Shown here one piece after another: positions 8,853 to 17,627 of a DNA stretch of 64,000 nucleotides (its first letter is position 1; every line of letters begins with the position of its first letter). Under the pieces are notes generated by a model. That model made no database searches, was not told where the DNA came from, and saw nothing but the letters and a program-made list of their open reading frames with translations. Origin of the DNA: CBDBKE01 sp965218055 (GTDB lineage: Bacteria; Acidobacteriota; Terriglobia; JAJPHL01; JAPKYU01). The stretch lies in NCBI GenBank assembly GCA_965218055.1, contig CBDCKA010000002.1:1798001-1862000 (forward strand). The letters are read 5' to 3'. Both the position numbers and the translations under genes were made by a program.

Positions 8853-9611
8853 TCAGCGATAATCCTCCGCTGAGTCTCGTGGCTTGAAACCGATGACCTT
8901 CCGTGCGTGCTTCAGATCTCGATAACTCCACTTGTTGTTCGACACAACGTAGAAAATATCAAAGCGCAACTTCTTGGGTGCCGCGATGCACCGCTCGACC
9001 ATTTGTGCAATGTCGCGCTGACTGCACCAGACAGAGAACTGTCGAGTCTGCAGCGGGCGGTCTTCGTGGTTCACGGCGCCAATACGCAGGCAGATAATGG
9101 ATAGGTCGTGGGTGTCCACGTAGTGCCGTGCCAAGGCCTCGCCCCAGATCTTACTGCACCCGTAAAGAGCAGTCGGTCGGACCGGCGATTCATGAGTGAG
9201 CTGTCGCCATCTCCGGGGAACCTCGGAATAGCGCCCTTCGACGAGCGCGCTATACGGAAATTCTCGTTCCCAATTGCTGACGGCCGCACCGCTGCTCGCG
9301 TAGATAATACGTTTGACTCCGGCGCGGCGTGAGGCCTCGAAAACGTTATATGTGCCGATGATATTGTTGTGAAGTACCTCTTCCCAGGTAGCGGTTAACG
9401 ACGTATTCGCCGACAGATGCACGACTGCATCTTTATGCTCGAATGCCGGCTGGATTGCCTCCAGGTTTGCAATATCCGCCCGGTGGCATTCCACGCTGGG
9501 TACGTCCCGGCGGTTCAGTGCGCTAAGTACATACTTCCCTTCCAAATGCTGGCGTAAAACGCCGCCAATGAGACCGCTCATTCCTGTTACTAGTACACTT
9601 CTCTGGCCCAT
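8853..9611 (-). CDS. NAD-dependent epimerase/dehydratase (extended SDR, uronate-dehydrogenase-like)
   Basis: A 252-residue extended short-chain dehydrogenase. The Rossmann motif TGMSGLIGG lies at about 9-17 and the catalytic pair is in YGCSKIWGE. The compact length and the C-terminal pattern VVSNNKWSYRDL...IGFKPRDSAEDY fit the uronate dehydrogenase/simple epimerase group; the substrate is not proven. It ends 69 bp upstream of the tal-pgi start on the same strand and may belong to the same transcription unit. The 249-bp gap upstream (9612-9860) separates it from a divergent LLM oxidoreductase gene and should hold both promoters. Confidence 0.87.
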   Translation of the reverse strand: MGQRSVLVTGMSGLIGGVLRQHLEGKYVLSALNRRDVPSVECHRADIANLEAIQPAFEHKDAVVHLSANTSLTATWEEVLHNNIIGTYNVFEASRRAGVKRIIYASSGAAVSNWEREFPYSALVEGRYSEVPRRWRQLTHESPVRPTALYGCSKIWGEALARHYVDTHDLSIICLRIGAVNHEDRPLQTRQFSVWCSQRDIAQMVERCIAAPKKLRFDIFYVVSNNKWSYRDLKHARKVIGFKPRDSAEDYR

Positions 9612-9860
9612 ATCTTCTCCTCCGTCTTAGGCAATATCGCTGATTCGGGGTTCAGAAACCACAGTCATGGTGTTGAAACGCAGCCTTGGGGAATCAGGCA
9701 TGCCTGCCACCCGCGAGGGTACCGCCCCTCCTGCAACTTCGCAAGCGGCTTTGGTCCTGAACAACTCAGGACCGTGCACAACCGCTGAGCGGCGCAAATC
9801 CTCCAGATTGCAAGCTGGATTGGGATAGACTGAGCGGCCAGGAACCATCGGGGGCGGCAC

Positions 9861-10817
9861 ATGTCCATGACCTTCGGCATTCACGTCGGACATCTGGGTG
9901 GGCCACTGGACGAAATGCGCCGGCTCTGGAAGTTCGCCGACGACCGCGGTTTCGACTGGTTCTCCGTTTCGGACCACTTCCAGGAGTCCCCACCGAAGGG
10001 AGGAGACCTGGACTGCTTCGAGGCGCTCTCTTCGATGACGGCCGCGGCGGTCGAAACCCGGAAGGTTCGCATTGGCTGTCTGGTCTTCTGCATTAACTAC
10101 CGCAATCCAGGACTTCTGGCGAAGGCGCTGTCGACAATGGACCACCTCTCGGGAGGCCGCGTCGAGTGCGGGATCGGTGCGGGGTGGCATGAGCGCGAGT
10201 ACCGGGCATTCGGCATTCCCTTTGCCTCGATCGGGGTCCGTCAGGATCAGCTGGAGGAATACGCGCAAATTTTGCGCCTGCTCTTCGATCAGAAGGTGTC
10301 CGACTTCGACGGCCAGCATTTCCAACTCAGTGACGCTCGCTGCAATCCGAAACCATTGCAGAAACGCCTCCCGATCTGGATCGGCGGAATCGGAGAGAAG
10401 CGCACGCTGCGCGCCGCCGCGCGCTACGGGGATGGCTGGAACGCGCCCTATCTGGACCCTCAAGCGTGGCGGGCCAAGAACGCAGTACTGGACGAATGGT
10501 GTCACAAGGAAGGGCGCGATCCGAAGTCCATCCTGCGCAGCGCGAACGTCGGCTTTTATATGGCCGCAGACACCGGCGCCATCGCCCGGCAGGAGGAGGT
10601 TCTAAAGGCCCACTGGGGCGGTTTGCTTGAGCACCGCCACGGGTTTTTTCGCGGGACCCCGGAACAGGCAATCGAAATGGCAGCCACGTACCGCGATGCC
10701 GGCGTCCAACGCCTGAACATCGGCTTCCGACAGGGCCCTTACGACTGGGAAGCCCTGGAGGCGTTTGCCGAGAAGGTGCTTCCAGCGTTGGGAGTGAACA
10801 TGCCAGAATTGGCATAG
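9861..10817 (+). CDS. LLM-class (luciferase-like) flavin-dependent oxidoreductase
   Basis: A 318-residue bacterial-luciferase-like TIM barrel, of the F420- or FMN-dependent group. Typical landmarks: an N-terminal beta strand with DWFSVSDHF, the conserved block LSGGRVECGIGAGWHEREYRAFG, and PIWIGGIGEKRTLRAAARYGDGWN. The reaction is probably hydride transfer or oxygenation of an unknown substrate. The gene stands alone, divergent from the epimerase. Confidence 0.88.
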   Translation: MSMTFGIHVGHLGGPLDEMRRLWKFADDRGFDWFSVSDHFQESPPKGGDLDCFEALSSMTAAAVETRKVRIGCLVFCINYRNPGLLAKALSTMDHLSGGRVECGIGAGWHEREYRAFGIPFASIGVRQDQLEEYAQILRLLFDQKVSDFDGQHFQLSDARCNPKPLQKRLPIWIGGIGEKRTLRAAARYGDGWNAPYLDPQAWRAKNAVLDEWCHKEGRDPKSILRSANVGFYMAADTGAIARQEEVLKAHWGGLLEHRHGFFRGTPEQAIEMAATYRDAGVQRLNIGFRQGPYDWEALEAFAEKVLPALGVNMPELA

Positions 10818-10887
10818 GACGCCCCGCTTGACCCTACTTCTTGGGAAAGGAAAACAAGGATCCGGATTCCCCGTCAGAGGTATGGGC

Positions 10888-13166
10888 ATGAAGAATTACG
10901 GAATCGGACACATGCTTCGGTGGCCTCGGGCAACATTTTCGGCAGTGGTGCTGGCGATCTTGGCCATCCCCACCCTGGGTGCCGATGTCCAGATGAATCA
11001 CCCCTCGAAAACGCTGGTAGAAATCACGGGGGGTAGTGGATCACAGTCCTGGCGACTTCGCTACGGCACGTACGTCCAATACAACAAGCAGTTGGTTGTG
11101 ACCGATGAGAACCGGGCCTGGTTCAGCCATGGCGGTTGGCTGCGCCTGATTGATACGAAGGAGGGCGTTGTGATTGATCGGTGGCACTTTCCTGGGATGA
11201 TCGTCGCGCTCAGTCCAGGCAACAATCAGGTCCAAGTCAAAGTGGAAGACAAGCTCAACGATCGTGTGTTCCACCGAACGTTCACCTCCTTCCCCAGTGC
11301 CGGAGAGGTTGTGTCCTATTGGCCTACGGGCAATCTAATGCTGAATCGAGTGCCGATAACCGAAGTGGAGTCGGCATGGCGCTCCGAGGAGTCGGCTGGT
11401 CTTTTATCGGACACGTGGAAAATTCTGCCGGAAGAAGAGGTGCAAGAGCTTTTAGGGGAGCTCGAGGATGCAGTCGGGCGCGACCCGACCGCCCCCGCGC
11501 TCCGCATTGCGGTGTGGAGGGTATTGCGGGAAGTGGAAGACCCACGGGCCCCGGCGGTACTCGACGAAGCGCTGGAAGTGTCCACGACGGATTTCACCGA
11601 AATGCTTTTTCTGGCCGGCCTCCTCGACCGGCTAGGGGAACGCGCGGCGGGGCGTCGCGCCTTCGAGCTTGGGTACCAGGATTTCTTGAGGCGCGGAAAT
11701 GATCCGCGGCTGCTGCTGACCCTGATCGGAAAGATGATCCTCTACCAACCGTGGAGGCAGAAACTCCCGGACTTGAGCACCAGTTACGACCGGGAGCTGA
11801 TGGAGCGGACCTTTCGGCTTGCGCCCCGAGCTGAAGCGGCTGATTTCGCCTGGCAGGCGTACGCCGCCTACCTCCAGCAAGGCGGGCAGACCGAGGCGGC
11901 GCAAGTATGGCGCGCCCGGGCCAAGAAGGCGGCCCGCACTTCGGTCTTCCTGATGCCAAGAGACTACACCCTCCTTGCCGACCTGCTGTTCTTGCAGCAA
12001 TCATTGCCGCAGGGCTTTACGCAGCTCTGCTCACTGTGCGGTACTGGGGCCAACGGCGGGCGCACTTGGCCGCACAAAAAGAACAAGGCCGGCGGGTCCG
12101 CGCCTTCTCTTTTGTGAGCCTCCGATACTGGACCCTCGGCCAACGCGTCGCCCTTCTCACAACAGTCCTCACATCCTGGTTCGCAGTGGGCTTGTTTACA
12201 ACAATTGTCCAAGGGGTCTCGCGTGCGGCAGGGATGCCGCTGAGCTCGGGTATGGGAAGCTTGGCAGGGCCAGTGACGGTGTGGCATCTGGAAAATTGGT
12301 TGTCCCCAACGCCGGAACGCGACCTTTTGCTGGCCACTGCCTACCAGCAAGATGGCGCAAACGACAAGGCCGAACGTCTATACCGCACCCTGCCGGATTT
12401 TGCGGAGAGCTGGAACAACCTCGGAGTGCTCTTGAGGAGTGCCAGAAAGGAGCAGCAAGCGCAGCAGGCATTCGAAAAAGCCCTCGAACTGGACCCGGGG
12501 CTGGCGGAGGCGGGCCTCAACTTGGGACGACCGCCACAGGGAATCTGGGCAGAACAGCATTTCAAGTATCTGCCGGATCGTTCCATGATCGCCCCACCAC
12601 GAGCGGAGCGTTGGGCACCCGTTTTTCTTGGCGGCTCCATTCAGCAAATCCTTTTGCGGGCCTTGGCCGGGCCGTTTTCAGCTTCTGGTCCAGAAGGATT
12701 GTTCAGCCAGTCGGGCATTGCGGGATCACCAGGCTCCATCGTTGTCCTGAATTTGGTGCTGGTAACCGCCCTGATTCTTGCTGTCGGGTTGCTGTTCCTT
12801 CCCCGATGGCCGGCGACACAGATGCCTCCCCGGGCCCTTTCCGTCATGGAGGCGCTGCTCCCGGGCGTCTCTCCGCGGTGGGGCTTCTTGGGCGGGCTGG
12901 TATTGGTGGCCTGGGGTTACCTGCTCTTGCAGGCGATGCTGATGCTTGGGAAAGGAACACCGTACATCTTGACGTCGATCGCCTTGCCCAACCTGTCACG
13001 GTCCTACGGAGTGCCGGAGACAGATTTCGACTCCCTTCTGGGGATGATCAATCCCAGTTGGGTATGGGTGTATCTAGCGCCGGCGCTTTTGTTTGTCGTG
13101 AATCTTGGCTTGGTGTTGCGCGCCAGACGAGCGAGGGTCTCGTCGACCTCCAGCGGGCAATCCTAG
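10888..13166 (+). pseudogene. Membrane-anchored TPR-containing protein, broken by a -1 frameshift near 11990
   Basis: Two overlapping frames make one protein. The first (from ATG 10888, after an AGAGG site) has a signal peptide ending near LGADVQ and helical-repeat sequence, then runs into unrelated residues after LLADLLFL. The second frame picks up exactly there with AAIIAAGLYAALLTVRYW, completing a membrane helix. It continues with at least four more helices, a TPR pair (AESWNNLGVLLRSARKEQQA) and a basic C-terminus, ending at 13166. The combined length is about 759 codons. The shift lies around 11985-11998; no X-XXY-YYZ slippery heptamer is present, so programmed frameshifting is unlikely. 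It may be a real mutation or an assembly indel. No function is assigned. Confidence 0.75.
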
Positions 13167-13260
13167 CGACTCGCGTCCCTCAAACGGGAATTTACAAGAC
13201 ACAGGAGCCAAGTATAAGATCGTCTGAGCCAACTCGATAATCCGGAGGAAAAACAGAACC

Positions 13261-13953
13261 ATGCGACAGATGATCAGTTCCGTCTTCCTGATCCTGATGG
13301 TAGCCGCGTTGGCCCATGGCAAGAGTAAGGAAGAAAAGCGGTTGGAGAACTGCGCCGAAGTCATGACGGAGATTCTGAATGTCCCGGAGAATATTCCTCT
13401 GGAGCTGCTGGATAAGGCTGAGTGCGTCGCCGTGATCCCTTCGGTGAAGAAGTTCGCTTTGGGTTTCGGTGGCAGCTACGGGGCCGGAGCCTTCGTTTGC
13501 CGCAAGGGGGAAAGCTTTAGGGGCTCGTGGGGCCCTCCGGCGATGTACGGCCTTAAGGGTGGGAGCATCGGTCTCCAGCTGGGTGGGTCGGCAACTGATT
13601 TTGTTCTACTAGTGATGAACCCCAGGGGCGCCAAGGCCATCATCAGCAGTAAGGTCAAACTGGGCGCCGACGCCTCGGCTGCGGCTGGGCCTAAGGGGCG
13701 CACTGCCGAGGCGGCCACTGATGCCACCATGCGTGCCGAAATTCTCACGTATTCGCGGTCCCGGGGCGCCTTTGCCGGGGTGTCTCTGAAGGGTTCCACG
13801 CTGCGCTTTGATAAGAAAGCCAACAAGAAAGTTTACCGCCGGAAGCTGGAGGCCCGGCAGATTCTCCGCAAGGGAGGGGTGGGCGTCCCAGCGGCGGGAC
13901 AGGCTCTGGTTGGATTGCTCAACCAAATTTCGCCGAAGAACCGTAGCAAGTAG
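13261..13953 (+). CDS. SYLF-domain (Ysc84-like) lipid-binding protein
   Basis: A 230-residue exported protein with a signal peptide (cleavage near AHGKS) and a SYLF/Ysc84 domain. Seen: CVAVIPSVKKFALGFGGSYG, then GPPAMYGLKGGSIGLQLGG and a VLLVMNPRGAKAIISSKVKLGADASAAAGP-like block, which are the family hallmarks. SYLF domains bind phosphoinositides or other lipids in eukaryotes; the bacterial role is unclear but probably envelope-associated. A strong CGGAGGAA ribosome site precedes the ATG. It converges on the DUF3500 gene with 88 bp between. Confidence 0.9.
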   Translation: MRQMISSVFLILMVAALAHGKSKEEKRLENCAEVMTEILNVPENIPLELLDKAECVAVIPSVKKFALGFGGSYGAGAFVCRKGESFRGSWGPPAMYGLKGGSIGLQLGGSATDFVLLVMNPRGAKAIISSKVKLGADASAAAGPKGRTAEAATDATMRAEILTYSRSRGAFAGVSLKGSTLRFDKKANKKVYRRKLEARQILRKGGVGVPAAGQALVGLLNQISPKNRSK

Positions 13954-14041
13954 CAGGAATCCTTCCTAGCGTCAGTATCTAGCGCTAACGGCAGGACACG
14001 TCATCGTCGGTCCCTTCACCGTCTTTGCAGCGTAGAGACCT

Positions 14042-15058
14042 TCAGGCTCCTGAGCGGAGGTTCACCCAGACATGGACATGTGGGAAACCCCGAAAATACC
14101 AGACCATCGTCGGGCTTTCGAGTTGCCAAACGTCCCACACGCCGTCGTTGCCGATGTCCAGGTTCTTGTAAAACGACATGGAAAGCGCTTCCACTCCTCC
14201 GCTGGCCTGAATGTATTTCACCGCTTCATCCCGGTCCTTTTCGCGGAAGGGTAATAACAGATCAGCCAGTACTTTTTCGACAAGTGCCCGCTGGTCGGGT
14301 GTCATTTCAGAAACGGGAAGACCGGCCATTGGCTCGCCCACCTGTTTCAGTCGGACTGTAGCCGTAGACGTTTCCCGCCGCGGGTCCCCAAGCAGGGCTA
14401 ATTCGCGCTGTTTCCCGTCCAGAGCCCGAAACACCTCGTTTGCGCGCTTGGCCTGGTACCAATAGACATTCTTTGGGTGATCCGGCTTTTCACGAAAGCC
14501 TTGCGAGGCGTGCCCGTAGAAGATGGGTCCTCCAAAGGCCGCTCCCGCCACTGAATCGCCGTCGCAACGAGATGTGCAATGCCGGCCCGTCAACACAAAT
14601 TCAAACGCGCCGCTGCCGGGTTCACCGAACAAAGCCACGGAGTAATTGTCGATTCCACCTCCATCCTCCTTAAGGTGGTAAAAAACTTTGTCCACAAACG
14701 CAGGATTATGTAAGTTTCTAAAAATCTCCCGGATCATGGCCTGCTGGTCCGGTGTAAAAAACCGGCCGATGGTCACTTGCGTCACGCGCCAATTGTTATC
14801 CACACGAGAGCGCAGGGGATGGTGGAAAGGAAAAGTCACCGTTCGTCGCTGCTGTGGGGTTAGGCTCTTGTAAAGGGTGCCCACCAGGTTCTCAGATCTC
14901 TCAGTTGGGTTCTGTCGAGGCGTGGCCGCCTTGATCCCACCCTTTGTCATTGCCCCCAGGTTCGGTGCAGCGGCTGTTGCTGCGAATCCAGCAGCAGCTA
15001 TGGTGACTGTTTTTAGGAATCGTCTCCTGTCGGTGTCGTCACAGTCGCGGCATAACAT
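14042..15058 (-). CDS. Tat-exported DUF3500 domain protein
   Basis: About 338 residues. The start at 15058 (MLCRDCDD) is preferred because AGAGG lies 9 bases upstream; a second in-frame ATG at 15067 is too close to that site. A twin-arginine signal DRRRFLKTVT precedes an Ala-rich helix, so the mature protein should be exported folded. The rest matches DUF3500, with LFGEPGSGAFEFVLTGRHCT and a late PHVHVWVNLR. The function is unknown; members often occur in secreted catabolic gene sets. Confidence 0.85.
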   Translation of the reverse strand: MLCRDCDDTDRRRFLKTVTIAAAGFAATAAAPNLGAMTKGGIKAATPRQNPTERSENLVGTLYKSLTPQQRRTVTFPFHHPLRSRVDNNWRVTQVTIGRFFTPDQQAMIREIFRNLHNPAFVDKVFYHLKEDGGGIDNYSVALFGEPGSGAFEFVLTGRHCTSRCDGDSVAGAAFGGPIFYGHASQGFREKPDHPKNVYWYQAKRANEVFRALDGKQRELALLGDPRRETSTATVRLKQVGEPMAGLPVSEMTPDQRALVEKVLADLLLPFREKDRDEAVKYIQASGGVEALSMSFYKNLDIGNDGVWDVWQLESPTMVWYFRGFPHVHVWVNLRSGA

Positions 15059-15140
15059 GGCGGTCATCCTCTGATTGGGAATTATCTCGCTGGCCAGTCG
15101 GTGAGTCAAACGAACTGCGGGTGCTACGCCGATCCCTCGC

Positions 15141-15368
15141 TTGCGCGCGGCAGTGTTCCATGCTCGCCCGAGCCCGCCGTTTCGCGAGCTTCGCAGGCCC
15201 AATCGCCCCGGAACACTCACATCTGGTACTATAGGGGCCGTGATTGGTGCGCTGGCAGCAGGATCCCCTTCCATCGAGCGGATAACTCCAGCCCTTGCCG
15301 CGCTAAAGAACGAAATTGAGCGCCTCAGGCCTGTGCTGGCAGCACTGGGGAGGGAGGTTGGCCAGTGA
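15141..15368 (+). other. Possible C-terminal remnant of an Hpt (histidine phosphotransfer) domain
   Basis: A 75-codon frame, starting at TTG 15141, overlaps the response-regulator start as GTGA (4 bp). Only the last ~35 residues look ordered: SIERITPALAALKNEIERL and a following hydrophobic helix resemble the last two helices of an Hpt domain. The phosphorylated histidine is absent. It may be the truncated end of a sensor/Hpt gene once co-translated with the diguanylate cyclase, or a chance helix. The upstream part of the frame looks non-coding. Confidence 0.35.
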
Positions 15369-16318
15369 AGATCTTGGTGGCCGACGACGACCCCGGCAGC
15401 CTGCAACTGCTGAAACGAGCCCTGGTTAAATGGGGCTACGACGTTGTCCCAGCCGCCGACGGCACCGAGGCATGGGGGGCGCTGCAACAGGAAAACCCGC
15501 CCAGGCTCGCCATTCTGGACTGGATGATGCCCGCCATGAACGGCGTCCAGGTCTGCCGTGAGGTCAGGAAACGGCCCGAGCAGCCCTACACCTACCTGAT
15601 CCTGCTAACGGCAAAGACCGAGAAGCAGGACGTCACCGCGGGTATCGAAGCGGGGGCGGACGACTACCTGACCAAACCGTTCGATGCCAATGAACTGCGC
15701 GCTCGCATTCGCGCAGGCAGGCGCATTCTCGAGTTCCAGGACAAGCTCATTGCAGCGCAGGATGCACTCCTCATTCAGGCGACCAGGGATGCGTTGACCG
15801 GCCTGTGGAACCGGGCAGCGATCCTGGATATCCTGCGGCGGGAACTGGTTCGTGCCAAGCGCGGAGGAGTCTCCGTTGGCATCGTCATGGCCGACTTGGA
15901 TCACTTCAAACGCATCAACGATACCTATGGACACCCGGCGGGCGACGAGGTGCTTCGGGAAAGCGCCCGAAGGATGAGTTCCTCGGTGCGACTCTATGAC
16001 TCCGTCGGCCGGTATGGGGGTGAGGAGTTCCTGATGATCTTGCCGGATTGTGATGCTTTCGGCGCGAAAAACCAGACAGAACGGCTGCGCGCGCGCGTTT
16101 GTGGAGAACCCATAGCCACATCCGAAGGTTCAATTTCCGTCACAATCAGTGTGGGGGTGTGCTCCCACAACCAATCGAAAGACGCAGAATTCGCGATCCG
16201 CGCCGCCGACGCGGCACTCTATCGGGCCAAGAACGGAGGCCGAAACCGGGTGGAGCTAGCGACTTCGGCTGAGCTTGCGGCAGGTCCTCTTCAGGCCACA
16301 AGAAAAGCAAACGCTTAA
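15365..16318 (+). CDS. Response regulator with GGDEF output (diguanylate cyclase)
   Basis: A 317-residue two-domain protein, PleD/WspR-like in architecture. The receiver domain (1-~120) has acidic residues D7-D9, the phospho-acceptor D52 in LDWMMP and K104 in LTKPF. The GGDEF domain follows a short coiled linker; its active site is GGEEF at 218-222, so it should make c-di-GMP from GTP. An RLYD inhibitory I-site lies at 209-212, exactly five residues before GGEEF, predicting product inhibition. The start is GTG at 15365. The protein is cytoplasmic. The genes that follow on the same strand encode secreted and membrane proteins. Confidence 0.93.
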   Translation: MKILVADDDPGSLQLLKRALVKWGYDVVPAADGTEAWGALQQENPPRLAILDWMMPAMNGVQVCREVRKRPEQPYTYLILLTAKTEKQDVTAGIEAGADDYLTKPFDANELRARIRAGRRILEFQDKLIAAQDALLIQATRDALTGLWNRAAILDILRRELVRAKRGGVSVGIVMADLDHFKRINDTYGHPAGDEVLRESARRMSSSVRLYDSVGRYGGEEFLMILPDCDAFGAKNQTERLRARVCGEPIATSEGSISVTISVGVCSHNQSKDAEFAIRAADAALYRAKNGGRNRVELATSAELAAGPLQATRKANA

Positions 16319-16498
16319 AGCTGTAACGCGCAGGATTATCCATCGCTAGCGCGACGTGCTGGAATTGTCAGCGCTGGTGGCCCCTGTCCAACAAGGTAGT
16401 TTGGAAGACACCGCACAGCCCCGGATATCCTGCGCCGCGTTCACGTCGCCTGTTAGACTAGAGGAGGCCGAGAGCAACTCGGGTTAAATTCGTAGCAA

Positions 16499-17446
16499 AT
16501 GCGCTCCCTGTTCCCGTTAGCCTTGCTTTTCTGGGTCCCCGCGGTGGCGGCCTTTCCATCCGCCGGCCTGGCCTCGGGTGTAAAAGGCCTGGAGGACGCC
16601 GTGTACGTGTACCACGTATTTCGGGGAACAGACGACTGCCAGGAGGTCGTAGCTCGTTTGCGGAAACTCCCCTTGCGGCCTACGGTGATCCTCAGCGTGG
16701 AACGAGGCCGGGAGTTCATTCTGGACCGTCCCAACGGCGAACAGTTGCTCGACCGCGTCCTGGGGTCCTTGAGGGCTTCCTCCCGATCTGTGAAGGCACT
16801 CCTGCTACAAGCCCCTTCGTTTTTGGAAAAAAAACGGAAGGAGGCGGTGCGGCGGGCAAAGTTGCTGGGCGACTTCTGGGCACGTCATCCGGGAAAGTTG
16901 GCCGGGGTACAGATCGACGTGGAGCCGCACCAGGGTGATCAATGGCGCGAGGGCGACACGGCGCATCGCCGCGCCCGTCTGCGCAGCCTGACTGAATTGC
17001 TCTGTTCGATCCGTCCGCATCTGCGTGGCTTGCCGCTGGGGGTCGCCGTTGCGTGGTGGTACCCGGCAGCAGCCGAAGAACTTCCGGAAGCAGCCCCGGC
17101 AGCCCTGTTTGCCGTCGTTGACGAGATCTATCTGATGACTTATGGCGGTAAGCAAGGGCCTCGGGTGGGCGGCACAGCAGACCGCGTGCTGGCGCGCGTG
17201 GATCGGCCAGAGGTTTTTTCCGGTCCCGGGCGCGTCTATGTCGTGCTGGCCACTTACGAGTTTCGTTCGCCGGCTCATCTCCATGAAGAACTAGGAAAGA
17301 TGCGCCGCCGGCTGGCTTTGCGGACCAACTTTGCCGGGACCGCCGTCTTCCACCCCTCGTCCCCGTTTAATCTCCCACAGAAGCGATCTACCTCCAGCAC
17401 CGCTGTCGGAGACCGGCAAGAAGCACCCGGCCGCGCGGCACGATAG
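16499..17446 (+). CDS. Secreted glycosidase-like (TIM-barrel) protein of unknown substrate
   Basis: A 315-residue protein with a signal peptide (MRSLFPLALLFWVPAVAAF). Alternating strands and helices include VQIDVEPHQ, LGVAVAWWYP and VDEIYLMTYGG, resembling GH18-like or other TIM-barrel polysaccharide hydrolases, in which DVE and YLMTY elements line the active site. No family can be assigned with confidence. It lies between a c-di-GMP cyclase gene and a multi-domain membrane protein gene, all on the plus strand, which may point to exopolysaccharide or envelope work (inference). Confidence 0.6.
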   Translation: MRSLFPLALLFWVPAVAAFPSAGLASGVKGLEDAVYVYHVFRGTDDCQEVVARLRKLPLRPTVILSVERGREFILDRPNGEQLLDRVLGSLRASSRSVKALLLQAPSFLEKKRKEAVRRAKLLGDFWARHPGKLAGVQIDVEPHQGDQWREGDTAHRRARLRSLTELLCSIRPHLRGLPLGVAVAWWYPAAAEELPEAAPAALFAVVDEIYLMTYGGKQGPRVGGTADRVLARVDRPEVFSGPGRVYVVLATYEFRSPAHLHEELGKMRRRLALRTNFAGTAVFHPSSPFNLPQKRSTSSTAVGDRQEAPGRAAR

Positions 17447-17627
17447 CTCGGACCGTCCCGGTTCAGCATGCCACGCTCTGTCGTGAACGGTTTCCGTCAC
17501 CCAACTTGCTTAGCTTCCTGTTTGACGCCAAGAATTTCCCTGTACTATTATTCAGCCCGGTGAATCTTTCCCTGCCTTGGAACCCGACCTGCGCCGCGAG
17601 GCGGGGATTTCCCTTTGGTTGCCTAAG

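Noticed and set aside
9627..10505. 292-codon minus-strand frame overlapping the LLM gene
   Set aside because: Antisense to an intact luciferase-like gene; not conserved-looking.
11985..11998. Programmed frameshift in the membrane TPR gene
   Set aside because: No slippery heptamer or stimulatory stem at the junction; treated as a lesion.
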